A stretch of DNA of 64,000 nucleotides from Bermanella sp047621325 (lineage in GTDB: Bacteria > Pseudomonadota > Gammaproteobacteria > Pseudomonadales > Oceanobacteraceae). Numbering within the stretch: the stretch's first letter is position 1; each line of letters opens with the position of its first letter. This document shows positions 8,354-15,962 of the stretch, one piece after another. The translations under genes were made by a program, and so were the position numbers. Location: NCBI GenBank assembly GCA_047621325.1, contig JBLHLT010000010.1:96534-160533 (forward strand). The letters are read 5' to 3'. The notes under the pieces were generated by a model. It was not told the DNA's origin. It saw nothing but the letters and a program-made list of their open reading frames with translations, and made no database searches.

Positions 8354-8950
8354 ATGATGCACTTTATTAAAACGTTATCGGCTTGTATGGATAGGCTTGC
8401 CACGCTCGACTTTATTCCATTGCTTGCACTCAGGTTATATTTAGCCCCTGTTTTTTGGTTGGCAGGTATGAATAAGTTAAATGACATTGACAGTGTTGCA
8501 GCATGGTTTGGCAACAGTGACTGGGGTTTGGGCCTCCCGTTTCCAGAATTACTGGCGTGGCTAGCGACGCTGACTGAAGTAGGCGCCGCGGTGTTTTTGG
8601 TCATAGGTTTGGCTGTTCGCTGGATTAGTATTCCACTTGTGGTAACAATGTTGGTCGCCATCTTTGCTGTGCATTGGCCTAATGGCTGGCAAGCCGTTGC
8701 TGATCCAAGTTCGCCATTTGCTTCCAGTGATATCGACGAAGTAATGCGCCGCTTAGGGTTTGCCAATGATATTCTGCAAGAGCATGGCAATTACGCATGG
8801 CTAACTGAACGTGGCAGTCTTGTTGTCAGTAATAATGGTATTGAGTGGGCAACCACTTATTTAATTATGTGCTTAGTATTGTTATTTAAGGGGGCTGGTC
8901 GCTACGTCAGTGCTGATTTTTATATTAGTAAGTGGTTAAGAACTCAGTAA
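8354..8950 (+). CDS. DoxX family membrane protein, last gene of the bufferin operon
   Basis: A 198-residue inner-membrane protein with four hydrophobic segments. The DoxX signature is visible: LRLYLAPVFWLAGMNKL in the first segment, then LLAWLATLTEVGAAVFLVIGL and a VTMLVAIFAVHW helix. Family biochemistry is poorly defined, but DoxX genes commonly close bufferin-type (DUF692-DUF2063) operons, as here with only a 7-bp gap after bufC. A role in membrane redox balance or in export of the modified peptide is conjecture. The start may be the ATG at 8354 or the one at 8357. Confidence 0.88.
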   Translation: MMHFIKTLSACMDRLATLDFIPLLALRLYLAPVFWLAGMNKLNDIDSVAAWFGNSDWGLGLPFPELLAWLATLTEVGAAVFLVIGLAVRWISIPLVVTMLVAIFAVHWPNGWQAVADPSSPFASSDIDEVMRRLGFANDILQEHGNYAWLTERGSLVVSNNGIEWATTYLIMCLVLLFKGAGRYVSADFYISKWLRTQ

Positions 8951-9161
8951 TTTTTACCACTTATAACGGCTAGTCGATGATTATATTGGCTAGTCGGCAT
9001 TTCTTGTTTTACTTCCTTATTGCTACTTTTTACGCATTATCGTAATAATAACTGTGCTATTTTGCATAACTTGTCTAAATTTTAGGCATATAAGGGTGAT
9101 TGGCGCGTTTCTACGTTTAATTACCACAAAAAATTCATCAATCTGTCATTTAAGTGAAAGA

Positions 9162-9204
9162 ATGTAACAAAACTGTCATATGAGCTTTGTAACATAACTG
9201 TCAC
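9162..9204 (+). promoter_or_regulatory. Two tandem Pho boxes (PhoB sites) upstream of the porin
   Basis: Each site has the 7-4-7 architecture of a Pho box: ATGTAAC-AAAA-CTGTCAT at 9162-9179 and TTGTAAC-ATAA-CTGTCAC at 9187-9204, with matching half-sites 25 bp apart. A third CTGTCAT lies at 9143-9149. TAACAT at 9190-9195 begins 11 bp after the first site and could be the -10 of a PhoB-activated promoter. PhoB control is inferred from the motif; the phoB gene is not in this window. Confidence 0.65.
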
Positions 9205-9235
9205 TAAAACTTGAAAACAAAAAAGGTGAACACGA

Positions 9236-10162
9236 ATGAAAAAGCCCCTAATTGCTGTTGCTATCTCTATGGCCTTCATCTCTGGCGCACAAGCTGAGAG
9301 CCAGTTTTACGGTAAAATGAATGTTTCTCTTAATTATGCTGATGCGGATCCGGAATTAAGCTTAAATAGCAATGCTAGTCGCTTAGGTGTAAAGGGCTCT
9401 GATGATCTAGGTAATAGTAAAGTTATCTACCAAGCTGAGTTTGAATTAGCGGTAGATGATGGCTTAGGCACTGATAAAAATGATGTTGTTAATACAGATA
9501 CAGATACAAATACACTGAAATCTCGTGATACTTACATTGGCCTAGAGTATGGAAATGCGGGTACAGTTAAAATGGGTTTAATGGATACCCCACTTAAAAA
9601 ATCTCAAGGTAAATTTGATTTATTTAATGATGTTGTAGATATAAAAAATGTACTGGACGGTGAAAAACGCACTGCCAATAGCATTAACTATACTACTCCT
9701 AAAATTGGTGCTGTTCAGGCTTCTGTTTCTTATCTTCTAAAAGAAGATGACACTAAAGACGATGGTATTTCTGCAAGTGTAACTTATAGCCAAGATGCAA
9801 TTTATGCTTCTGTTGCTGTTGATAGTAAAACTGAAGATGACGATACATCTACCGTTCGTGCTACTGTCATCTATAATGCAGGAGACTTATCATTTGGAGC
9901 ATTATTGAATAATGTGGATGCTTCAGACACTAAGGATGACGAACTTGGTTTTGCTGTGAATGCAGCCATGAAGATGGGTGTAAATACTGCAAAAGTACAA
10001 TTTGAGTCAGGAGATCAAAATATACTTGGTGCAACTAGTACTACGATAGGATTGGATCATAAGTTAGCTAAAACAACTAAGGCGTTTGTTTATGTTAATC
10101 AGTTTGATCATGATGCCGGCGACCAGTTGACTGTTGCCCTAGGCCTAGAACACAAGTTCTAA
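9236..10162 (+). CDS. Outer-membrane general porin (Gram-negative porin family)
   Basis: A 308-residue trimeric-type beta-barrel porin. A signal peptide ends at SGAQA; the mature protein opens with ESQFYGKMNVSLNYAD, typical of the first porin strand, contains the ASRLGVKGSDDLGNSKVIYQ region, and ends in the terminal Phe (LGLEHKF) needed for BamA recognition. Loops are rich in Asp/Glu, as in acidic marine porins. GGTGAACACGA before the ATG supplies the ribosome binding site. The Pho-box-like sites upstream suggest induction under phosphate limitation, a PhoE-like role, although the acidic loops would not predict anion selectivity. Monocistronic, with a terminator after it. Confidence 0.93.
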   Translation: MKKPLIAVAISMAFISGAQAESQFYGKMNVSLNYADADPELSLNSNASRLGVKGSDDLGNSKVIYQAEFELAVDDGLGTDKNDVVNTDTDTNTLKSRDTYIGLEYGNAGTVKMGLMDTPLKKSQGKFDLFNDVVDIKNVLDGEKRTANSINYTTPKIGAVQASVSYLLKEDDTKDDGISASVTYSQDAIYASVAVDSKTEDDDTSTVRATVIYNAGDLSFGALLNNVDASDTKDDELGFAVNAAMKMGVNTAKVQFESGDQNILGATSTTIGLDHKLAKTTKAFVYVNQFDHDAGDQLTVALGLEHKF

Positions 10163-10183
10163 TTTAAGTCTTAAGCCAAAATT

Positions 10184-10208
10184 AGCCCCTTAATTGGGGC
10201 TTTTTTGT
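10184..10208 (+). terminator. Rho-independent terminator after the porin
   Basis: AGCCCC - TTAATT - GGGGCT stem followed by six T residues. Confidence 0.9.
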
Positions 10209-10285
10209 TTCTAAAATAAGCTGTTTCATTGAGTTTACGTGACGCCCTTGGTTTAATGGCCCAGCTTATTGATTAGGACATTTTT

Positions 10286-11014
10286 ATGAAAATTGCCGGT
10301 GTGCTATTGGCTGCTTTATGCTCTGTGGTGTTTGTTGCCCCCAGTGTGTTTGCGAACGATCAAGACCCTTGGGAGTCTTGGAATCGTCAAGTGTTTGAAT
10401 TCAATGAAACCGTGGATTATTACAGCGCCAAGCCTTTAGCACAGGCTTATCGCAATGTGACGCCACAAGTAGTGGATGATGCCATTACCAATGTGTTTAG
10501 TAACTTGGGTGAGCCGTTTGTTGTGATAAGCGATCTTGCTCAGGGCAAATTTATGCAGGCTTTATCGGATACGGGGCGGTTTTTAGTGAACAGCACGGTG
10601 GGTATTCTCGGCATTTTTGATGTGGCTCGTCACATGGGGATGCCAAAGCATAATGAAGATCTAGGGCAAGTGCTTGCAACTTGGGGTGTGAGTTCTGGCC
10701 CTTACTTAATGTTGCCGATACTTGGCCCTAGCACTGTCAGAGATGCGTCAGGCTTTGTAGTGGAGACTTGGGGGTTAGGTGCTATCGATCCTCAATCTCA
10801 AGCGTTAGATAATACTAATGTCTATTATTCTAGTGTGTTTATAGAGTATCTCGATCTTCGCGCTGATATTATTCCAGCAGAAGGTATTATAAGTGGTGAT
10901 CGCTATTCGTTTATTCGTAGCTTGTATTTGCAGCGTCGTGAATTTTTAATTAACGATGGACAAGTAAAAGATGAGTTTGGTGACGACTTCGAAGAATTCG
11001 AAGACGATTTCTAA
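10286..11014 (+). CDS. mlaA: MlaA/VacJ family outer-membrane lipid asymmetry protein (non-lipoprotein form)
   Basis: MlaA removes mislocalised phospholipids from the outer leaflet of the outer membrane and passes them to the MlaC shuttle. Conserved features are DPWESWNRQVFEFNETVD, NVFSNLGEPFVVISD, GRFLVNSTVGILGIFD and EDLGQVLATWGVSSGPYLMLP. The signal peptide ends in PSVFA-ND and no lipobox cysteine is present, so unlike E. coli MlaA this should be a signal-peptidase-I substrate, as in some pseudomonad homologues. The last 20 residues are strongly acidic (DDFEEFEDDF). The other mla genes are not in the window. It ends in a 16-bp bidirectional terminator. Confidence 0.92.
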   Translation: MKIAGVLLAALCSVVFVAPSVFANDQDPWESWNRQVFEFNETVDYYSAKPLAQAYRNVTPQVVDDAITNVFSNLGEPFVVISDLAQGKFMQALSDTGRFLVNSTVGILGIFDVARHMGMPKHNEDLGQVLATWGVSSGPYLMLPILGPSTVRDASGFVVETWGLGAIDPQSQALDNTNVYYSSVFIEYLDLRADIIPAEGIISGDRYSFIRSLYLQRREFLINDGQVKDEFGDDFEEFEDDF

Positions 11015-11051
11015 AAATATTAGCGCCAGTGAATACTGGCGCTAATATTTT
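11014..11051. terminator. Bidirectional terminator between mlaA (+) and the PilZ gene (-)
   Basis: A perfect 16-bp stem, AAAATATTAGCGCCAG paired with CTGGCGCTAATATTTT around TGAATA. A-rich and T-rich ends on either side let it serve both convergent genes. Confidence 0.88.
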
Positions 11052-11061
11052 GACTGAACTA

Positions 11062-11358
11062 TTAACTTAATAGCTCTATGATTTCAGCACCGTAATAATT
11101 TAAGCCATTATCTGCCATGTGACGCTTAATACTGATACAAGCATGCAAGGGGGCAAATTGGTTTTGATAAGAGGGCAGGTAAGCCACCGCTTCATCCTCG
11201 ATAGTTAGATTATCTTTTGTTTCAATGCACATGCCTGTGCCGCTTAAGTCAATGCATATGCACTCAATAATACGATCCCCTAACGTTAGGGTTAACGGTG
11301 ATTCCACACGCATGCGTATAAAGTCACGTTTTTCTTCGTAGGCTTTGGCTAGGTTCAT
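11062..11358 (-). CDS. PilZ domain protein (putative c-di-GMP receptor)
   Basis: A single-domain protein of 98 residues. The PilZ c-di-GMP signature is recognisable: an arginine-rich motif (EKRDFIRMRVESPL) followed about 25-30 residues later by IDLSGTGMCIE, matching the (D/N)xSxxG motif. The frame opens further upstream, but the ATG at 11358 has GAGGAAGAGGA just before it and is the better start. Located downstream of a divergent regulatory run, it could link c-di-GMP to adhesion or motility; the specific target is unknown. An EAL phosphodiesterase gene lies elsewhere in the window at 60.6 kb. Confidence 0.82.
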   Translation of the reverse strand: MNLAKAYEEKRDFIRMRVESPLTLTLGDRIIECICIDLSGTGMCIETKDNLTIEDEAVAYLPSYQNQFAPLHACISIKRHMADNGLNYYGAEIIELLS

Positions 11359-11587
11359 TGTTTTTATTCCTCTTCCTCGGGCCACAGTGTGTGGTTACTG
11401 TGTCAAACTTCAGTAATTCGTGCAACTGTATAATAAGTATGCAAAACCTGTGACAATTTTCACACAAAAACATGAGATTTGTATAATTAATGCATGCCTT
11501 TGCTTTCACCTTGGTGTACCTTGCTAACGAGCTATTTGCCATGTAAGGTGGCCGGGCCAAAACAATAACAAGTCTACGCAGGCATCC

Positions 11588-12769
11588 ATGAGTGTGGTAA
11601 GTGGTCGAGTATTAGTCATTGATGACGAAGCGATTGTTCGAGAAAGCATTGTTGCTTATCTAGAGGACAGTGGCTTTGATGTTATAGAAGCGGAAAATGG
11701 TCTTGAAGGGGTAGCCTGCTTTAATAGTCAGCTGCCTGATGTCGTTTTGTGTGACTTGCGTATGCCTAAAATGGACGGCTTAGCGGTCTTAAAACAAATC
11801 AATAAAACCCATCCGAACACACCCTTTATTGTGGTCTCTGGTGCCGGCGTCATGGCTGACGTGGTGCAAGCATTACGCTTAGGGGCCAGTGATTACCTTA
11901 TAAAACCTATTTTAGACTTAGAAGTGCTTGAGCACAGCATTCTGCGTAATCTCAAGCAGAGACGGCTTATCGAACAAAATATTGCCTACCGCGCACAGCT
12001 TGAAAGCAATAACCGCGAGTTAGCCACTCGCCTAGAAGAACTTAGGCTTGATCAGCAAGCGGGTCGCGAGGTGCAAAAGCGCATGTTGCCTGAAAATCAG
12101 GCGCAAATGACGGGCATCGAGTTCAATTATCATATTATTCCCAGCTTGTATTTAAGCGGCGATTTTGTTGATTACTTCCCTATTAGTAGCGATAAAATAG
12201 TGTTCTATGTGGCAGATGTTAGCGGCCACGGTGCATCATCCGCCTTTATTACCGTGTTACTTAAAAACCTCAGTAACCGTTTAAGACGTAACCTGAAGCG
12301 TCAATCCAGCGATGACCTGCTGAGCCCTCATAAAGTGATTCACCGTATTAATAAAGAGCTGGTTGAAGCTCAGCTGGGCAAACATGTCAGTTTATTCTGG
12401 GGCATGATTGATTTGCCATCGACTACACTTTCTTATAGTGTGGCCGGCCAATTTCCAATGCCCATCCTAAGCAATGAATTTGGTGTACACTATTTAGAAG
12501 GGCGCTCGCAGCCAGCAGGGTTATTTGCAGCGGCGCAGTACTCAACCTATGAGGTTACATTGGGGCAATCGTTTCAATTGGTAGCAGTCTCGGACGGCAT
12601 ATTAGAAGTGATGCCGCATGCCTCATTAGCCGAGAAAGAAGCCTGTTTGTTGGAATGGGTAACTCAGGGTCAGTTGACCATAGAAAACTTGGAATCCTTG
12701 CTTAACATTGACACCAGCAAAGAGATACCAGATGACATTACATTGCTAACATTGTCCAGGACAGAATGA
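11588..12769 (+). CDS. Response regulator with PP2C/SpoIIE serine phosphatase output (HsbR/RssB-like)
   Basis: The N-terminal receiver domain has the acidic pair at residues 12-13 (VIDDE), phospho-acceptor Asp56 in LCDLRMPKMDG, the switch Ser in VVSGAG and the conserved Lys in YLIKPI. A coiled-coil linker at about residues 125-165 leads into a SpoIIE-type PP2C phosphatase domain with the SGDFVDYF metal-site motif, YVADVSGHGASSAF and a C-terminal AVSDGILEVMP and PDDITLL. Together with the next gene it matches the pseudomonad HsbR/HsbA pair, in which the regulator controls phosphorylation of a STAS antagonist that governs FlgM and biofilm switching. It overlaps the STAS gene by 4 bp (ATGA). No HptB-like gene is visible nearby. 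Confidence 0.9.
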   Translation: MSVVSGRVLVIDDEAIVRESIVAYLEDSGFDVIEAENGLEGVACFNSQLPDVVLCDLRMPKMDGLAVLKQINKTHPNTPFIVVSGAGVMADVVQALRLGASDYLIKPILDLEVLEHSILRNLKQRRLIEQNIAYRAQLESNNRELATRLEELRLDQQAGREVQKRMLPENQAQMTGIEFNYHIIPSLYLSGDFVDYFPISSDKIVFYVADVSGHGASSAFITVLLKNLSNRLRRNLKRQSSDDLLSPHKVIHRINKELVEAQLGKHVSLFWGMIDLPSTTLSYSVAGQFPMPILSNEFGVHYLEGRSQPAGLFAAAQYSTYEVTLGQSFQLVAVSDGILEVMPHASLAEKEACLLEWVTQGQLTIENLESLLNIDTSKEIPDDITLLTLSRTE

Positions 12770-13254
12770 CTATGAATACGGGAAAGATTCTCGTTGCTCA
12801 AAGCCAGGGTATTTACATAATTAAATTCGTCGGTGATGTACGTTTAAGTTTGTGTAGTACGCTTGATCAATACACGGATCAGATGTTTGAAAGTGACGCG
12901 TTTAAAACCGTGATTATTGATTTGACTGAAACCCAGTGTATCGATAGCACCTCCTTAGGCCAGCTTGCAAAGATTTCGATTCTTTATAAAGAAAAGTATG
13001 GCCAGCTACCTACCATTGTTTCTACTCAAGATGATATTAATCGAATTTTATTAAGCATGGGATTTGATCAGGTATTTTATATCGTAAAAGAATTGGTATC
13101 CCGCGTGGAATACCTTGATGAATTACCACTAAAATCCGTTAGTGAAGCAGAAATGAAAAAGCGCGTATTAGAGGCTCATAAGTTATTGATGGATATGAAT
13201 CAAAATAATCGCGATGCCTTCCAGGATTTAGTGAAAAGCTTAGAAGAAAACTAG
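12766..13254 (+). CDS. STAS-domain anti-sigma factor antagonist (HsbA-like)
   Basis: A 162-residue protein with an N-terminal STAS domain. The conserved phospho-site segment TQCIDSTSLGQLAK places candidate serines at 61 and 63. The C-terminal tail (about 120-162) is helical and charged. Length and pairing with a receiver-PP2C regulator match HsbA, which in Pseudomonas binds the anti-sigma factor FlgM when unphosphorylated. Translationally coupled to the upstream regulator, whose phosphatase domain presumably dephosphorylates it. FlgM is not in this window, so the partner is inferred. Confidence 0.88.
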   Translation: MTMNTGKILVAQSQGIYIIKFVGDVRLSLCSTLDQYTDQMFESDAFKTVIIDLTETQCIDSTSLGQLAKISILYKEKYGQLPTIVSTQDDINRILLSMGFDQVFYIVKELVSRVEYLDELPLKSVSEAEMKKRVLEAHKLLMDMNQNNRDAFQDLVKSLEEN

Positions 13255-13261
13255 TTTACTT

Positions 13262-14299
13262 ATGACAACACAAGAATCTTTAGTCCAAAAAGCCACTGTA
13301 TTAGGTGGTGGTAGTTTTGGTACTGCAATTGCCAATATTTTAGCCGCCAACGGTTTCCACGTTAGCTTGTGGATGCGTAACCCTCAAGCCGTTGCTGATA
13401 TCAATAATACTCACGAAAACAAACAATATTTACCGGGCGTTAAATTGCATGAGGGTATTCAGGCAACAGACGACTTAGCTGAGGCCATTACCGGTAGCCA
13501 AGTGATATTTTATGCGATACCGAGTAAATCATTTCGTGAAATTGTCGAACGCACATTAGGTCTCGTTGATAAAGAACAAATATTGATCAGTACAACCAAG
13601 GGGATTGAGCCGGACGGCTTCAATCTTATGAGCGATATTTTACGCGGTGTTTTTCCTACCAACCCAGTTGGGGTGATCAGTGGCCCTAACTTAGCCAAAG
13701 AAATTGCTCAAGGCCAGTTAGCTGCAACTGTCATCGCAAGTAAAGATAAGCGTGTACGTGACTTTATTCAGCAAAGTTTAAGTTGTCAGTTTTTCAGAAT
13801 TTACGTTAATGCCGATATGTATGGCGTTGAACTGGGCGGTGCGCTTAAAAACATTTATGCCATTATTACCGGTATGGCGGCGGCATTGGGATTAGGTGAA
13901 AACACGAAGGCAATGTTGATTACTCGCAGTTTAGCCGAGATGAGTCGCTTTGCTGTCTCTCAAGGGGCTAACCCTATGACATTCTTAGGACTGGCTGGCG
14001 TCGGTGATTTAGTGGCAACCTGTGTTTCACCGTTAAGTCGAAACTATCGTGTTGGTTATGCTGTGGGTAAGGGTGAAAGCCTAGATCAAGCGATTGAATC
14101 TCTGGGCGAAGTAGCCGAAGGCATTAACACCCTGCGTTATGTACGTAATGAAGCCAATGAAATGGGCATTTATATGCCATTGGTGAATGCCTTATATGCC
14201 GTTTTGTTTGAAGGCGTGAAAGTAGATGAAGTTGCCAACGCATTGATGACAGGTGACCACAATACAGATGTAGAATTTTCTTTACCTAGAGGCGCATAG
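13262..14299 (+). CDS. gpsA: NAD(P)H-dependent glycerol-3-phosphate dehydrogenase GpsA
   Basis: Reduces dihydroxyacetone phosphate to sn-glycerol 3-phosphate for phospholipid synthesis, in the cytoplasm. 345 residues, full length. The Rossmann motif VLGGGSFGTAIANILA is near the N-terminus, followed by STTKGIEPDG, ISGPNLAKEIA, the catalytic-lysine segment GGALKNIYAIITGMA, and GLAGVGDLVATC. It lies 7 bp after the HsbA-like gene and 1 bp before the DUF4389 gene, so it is co-transcribed with signalling genes; the same neighbourhood may occur in related bacteria but I could not check. The ATG start is clear. Confidence 0.96.
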   Translation: MTTQESLVQKATVLGGGSFGTAIANILAANGFHVSLWMRNPQAVADINNTHENKQYLPGVKLHEGIQATDDLAEAITGSQVIFYAIPSKSFREIVERTLGLVDKEQILISTTKGIEPDGFNLMSDILRGVFPTNPVGVISGPNLAKEIAQGQLAATVIASKDKRVRDFIQQSLSCQFFRIYVNADMYGVELGGALKNIYAIITGMAAALGLGENTKAMLITRSLAEMSRFAVSQGANPMTFLGLAGVGDLVATCVSPLSRNYRVGYAVGKGESLDQAIESLGEVAEGINTLRYVRNEANEMGIYMPLVNALYAVLFEGVKVDEVANALMTGDHNTDVEFSLPRGA

Positions 14300-14300
14300 C

Positions 14301-14660
14301 ATGGATAAGCAATGGAAAGACAGTATTAAATCGGAATCGTTTTGGTTGCGCAGTTTATTTATGGTGTTGTTTTTTATTGTGTATCGCATCGTAGATATCT
14401 TGGTATTGCTAGTTGCCATAAGCCAATGGTTTTATGTGTTATTAAGCGGTGATGCTAATCAAGGCCTGCGTAACTTTGCAAAAGGTTTAAGTTTGTATGT
14501 TGCGCAAATTATTGATTATTTGAGCTATAACACCGAAGAAAAACCTTACCCATTTACCGACTGGCCTGAAGATACGACAAACTCAGTTGCACCTTCAAGA
14601 AGCTCGGTTCGTAAGGCGTCTGTAGAATCTAAAAAAGACACCGACCAAAGCGATGCATAA
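14301..14660 (+). CDS. DUF4389 membrane protein
   Basis: A 119-residue membrane protein. A hydrophobic segment at about residues 14-50 holds one long or two closely spaced helices (FMVLFFIVYRIVDILVLLVA and onward), then the conserved GLRNFAKGLSLYVAQIIDYLSYNTEEKPYPF segment typical of DUF4389, and a Ser/Lys/Asp-rich tail. Function is unknown. It begins 1 bp after gpsA and overlaps sixA by 8 bp, so it is translated as part of the run. Confidence 0.85.
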   Translation: MDKQWKDSIKSESFWLRSLFMVLFFIVYRIVDILVLLVAISQWFYVLLSGDANQGLRNFAKGLSLYVAQIIDYLSYNTEEKPYPFTDWPEDTTNSVAPSRSSVRKASVESKKDTDQSDA

Positions 14661-15117
14661 GCTTTGGATTATGCGTCACGGTCAAGCTCATTCGACGGCT
14701 AAAACCGATGAGCTTAGACCATTAACAGATGAAGGGCGTAGGCAAGTTGCGGTAAATGCTCAGGCCATTTTGAATGAGTCGTTTACACATGTTTTTGTAA
14801 GTCCCTACTTACGTGCGCAGCAAACGTGGGCGATATTACAAGATCAGTCGATAAGTACTCAAAGGTGTGAGACGGTTGATTGGATTACCCCCGATGTGCC
14901 AACCCAGCCTGCCTTAGATGAGCTACTCTCCATTAAAGGTGAAAATCTTAAAATCTTACTGGTTTGCCATCAAACATTTGCGGGTCGCTTAACGACTCAT
15001 TTATGTGATGGCTCTACCCGCGGTCGGCATGTTGAAACCGCAGCGATTGTCGCGATTCAGTCAGAGGTGTTTGCAAGCCAATGTGGAATGTTGCAAGGCA
15101 TCTTGTCCTCTTATTAG
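14653..15117 (+). CDS. sixA: Phosphohistidine phosphatase SixA
   Basis: A small (154-residue) histidine-phosphatase-superfamily protein. The RHG motif (LWIMRHGQAHS) is at residues 7-9 and supplies the phospho-acceptor His; LRPLTDEGRRQV, VSPYLRAQQT and a C-terminal CHQTFAG, the equivalent of the usual SHxPL motif, are also present. SixA dephosphorylates HPt domains such as ArcB and acts on the nitrogen phosphotransferase system in E. coli. The CHQ in place of SHQ near the second catalytic His is a small deviation. It overlaps both neighbouring genes. Confidence 0.9.
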   Translation: MHKLWIMRHGQAHSTAKTDELRPLTDEGRRQVAVNAQAILNESFTHVFVSPYLRAQQTWAILQDQSISTQRCETVDWITPDVPTQPALDELLSIKGENLKILLVCHQTFAGRLTTHLCDGSTRGRHVETAAIVAIQSEVFASQCGMLQGILSSY

Positions 15118-15962
15118 TTTTTCTATTTTCGTCAGCCCTCCAGGCTCAAGTAGGCGCTGGATTATTATGGCGCATACATAAACCTCAGCAGCCTCCCTCT
15201 TTCTTATTCGGCACCATACATATAGATGATAAACGCGTTAAAGACTTAAATAGTCAGGTTATTCATCGATTTAATGAAGCTAAAACATTGTGCCTTGAGA
15301 TTTTACCTAATAGAGAGACTCAAGTGGGTATTGGCCGAGCGATGTTATTGCCTGAAGGTGAGTTTCTTGATCAAATTTTAGGTGATCGCTTATTCAGTCA
15401 ATTAAGTTTGGAGTTGAATAAGCGAGGTATGACTCCGCTGGAGGCGTTGTACCTAAAACCATGGGCTGCGATGATTGTGTTAAGTCGCCCAAAAAGCCAA
15501 GGCGGTTATGCATTAGATGAGCAACTGTATCATTGGGGTGTACATCAATATAAACAGTTATGTGCCCTTGAAACATTGCAAGAGCAGTTATCTGTTTTTG
15601 ATGGCCTAAGTAGAGCCGATCAAACAACCTTGCTAAAAGATTCATTAAACTTTTTGCCGGTGGTACAGGCTTTAAATGAAAAGTTAGTGCTGGCTTATCT
15701 TGATGGTGATTTAGATGACATTTATCGCCGTAGTATGGAGCTACAAAGTCAGGATGATGAATTAGCAAAGCGATTAATGAACTCATTAATTGATCAGCGT
15801 AATCTGAAGATGCTTGAGCGTATGCTGCCACAGTTAGAAAAGGGCCGAGCATTCATAGCGGTAGGCGCGTTACATTTACCCGGTGAGCACGGGCTACTTA
15901 ATTTACTGCGCGGGAAGGGTTATGCTGTCACGCCTCCTGATTTAAAAGTGAGCCCTTGGTGA
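15081..15962 (+). CDS. TraB/GumN family protein (putative periplasmic Tiki-like hydrolase)
   Basis: A 293-residue protein with a signal peptide (VLLLVFLFSSALQAQ). The TraB/GumN domain is recognised by LLWRIHKPQQPPSFLFGTIHIDD near the start (GTIH motif), the central LYLKPWAAMIVLS and the C-terminal FIAVGALHLPGEHGLLNLL with the second conserved GxxH. Relatives of the Tiki metalloprotease fold carry metal-binding His/Glu in these motifs. Bacterial substrates are unknown. It overlaps sixA by 37 bp, and a later start would shorten but not remove the overlap. Confidence 0.85.
   Translation: MWNVARHLVLLLVFLFSSALQAQVGAGLLWRIHKPQQPPSFLFGTIHIDDKRVKDLNSQVIHRFNEAKTLCLEILPNRETQVGIGRAMLLPEGEFLDQILGDRLFSQLSLELNKRGMTPLEALYLKPWAAMIVLSRPKSQGGYALDEQLYHWGVHQYKQLCALETLQEQLSVFDGLSRADQTTLLKDSLNFLPVVQALNEKLVLAYLDGDLDDIYRRSMELQSQDDELAKRLMNSLIDQRNLKMLERMLPQLEKGRAFIAVGALHLPGEHGLLNLLRGKGYAVTPPDLKVSPW

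Noticed and set aside
8284..8790. 168-codon antisense frame across the DoxX gene
   Set aside because: Shadow of DoxX, no ribosome binding site or recognisable motif.
15394..15852. 152-codon antisense frame in the TraB-like gene
   Set aside because: Overlaps a well supported gene fully and has no features.
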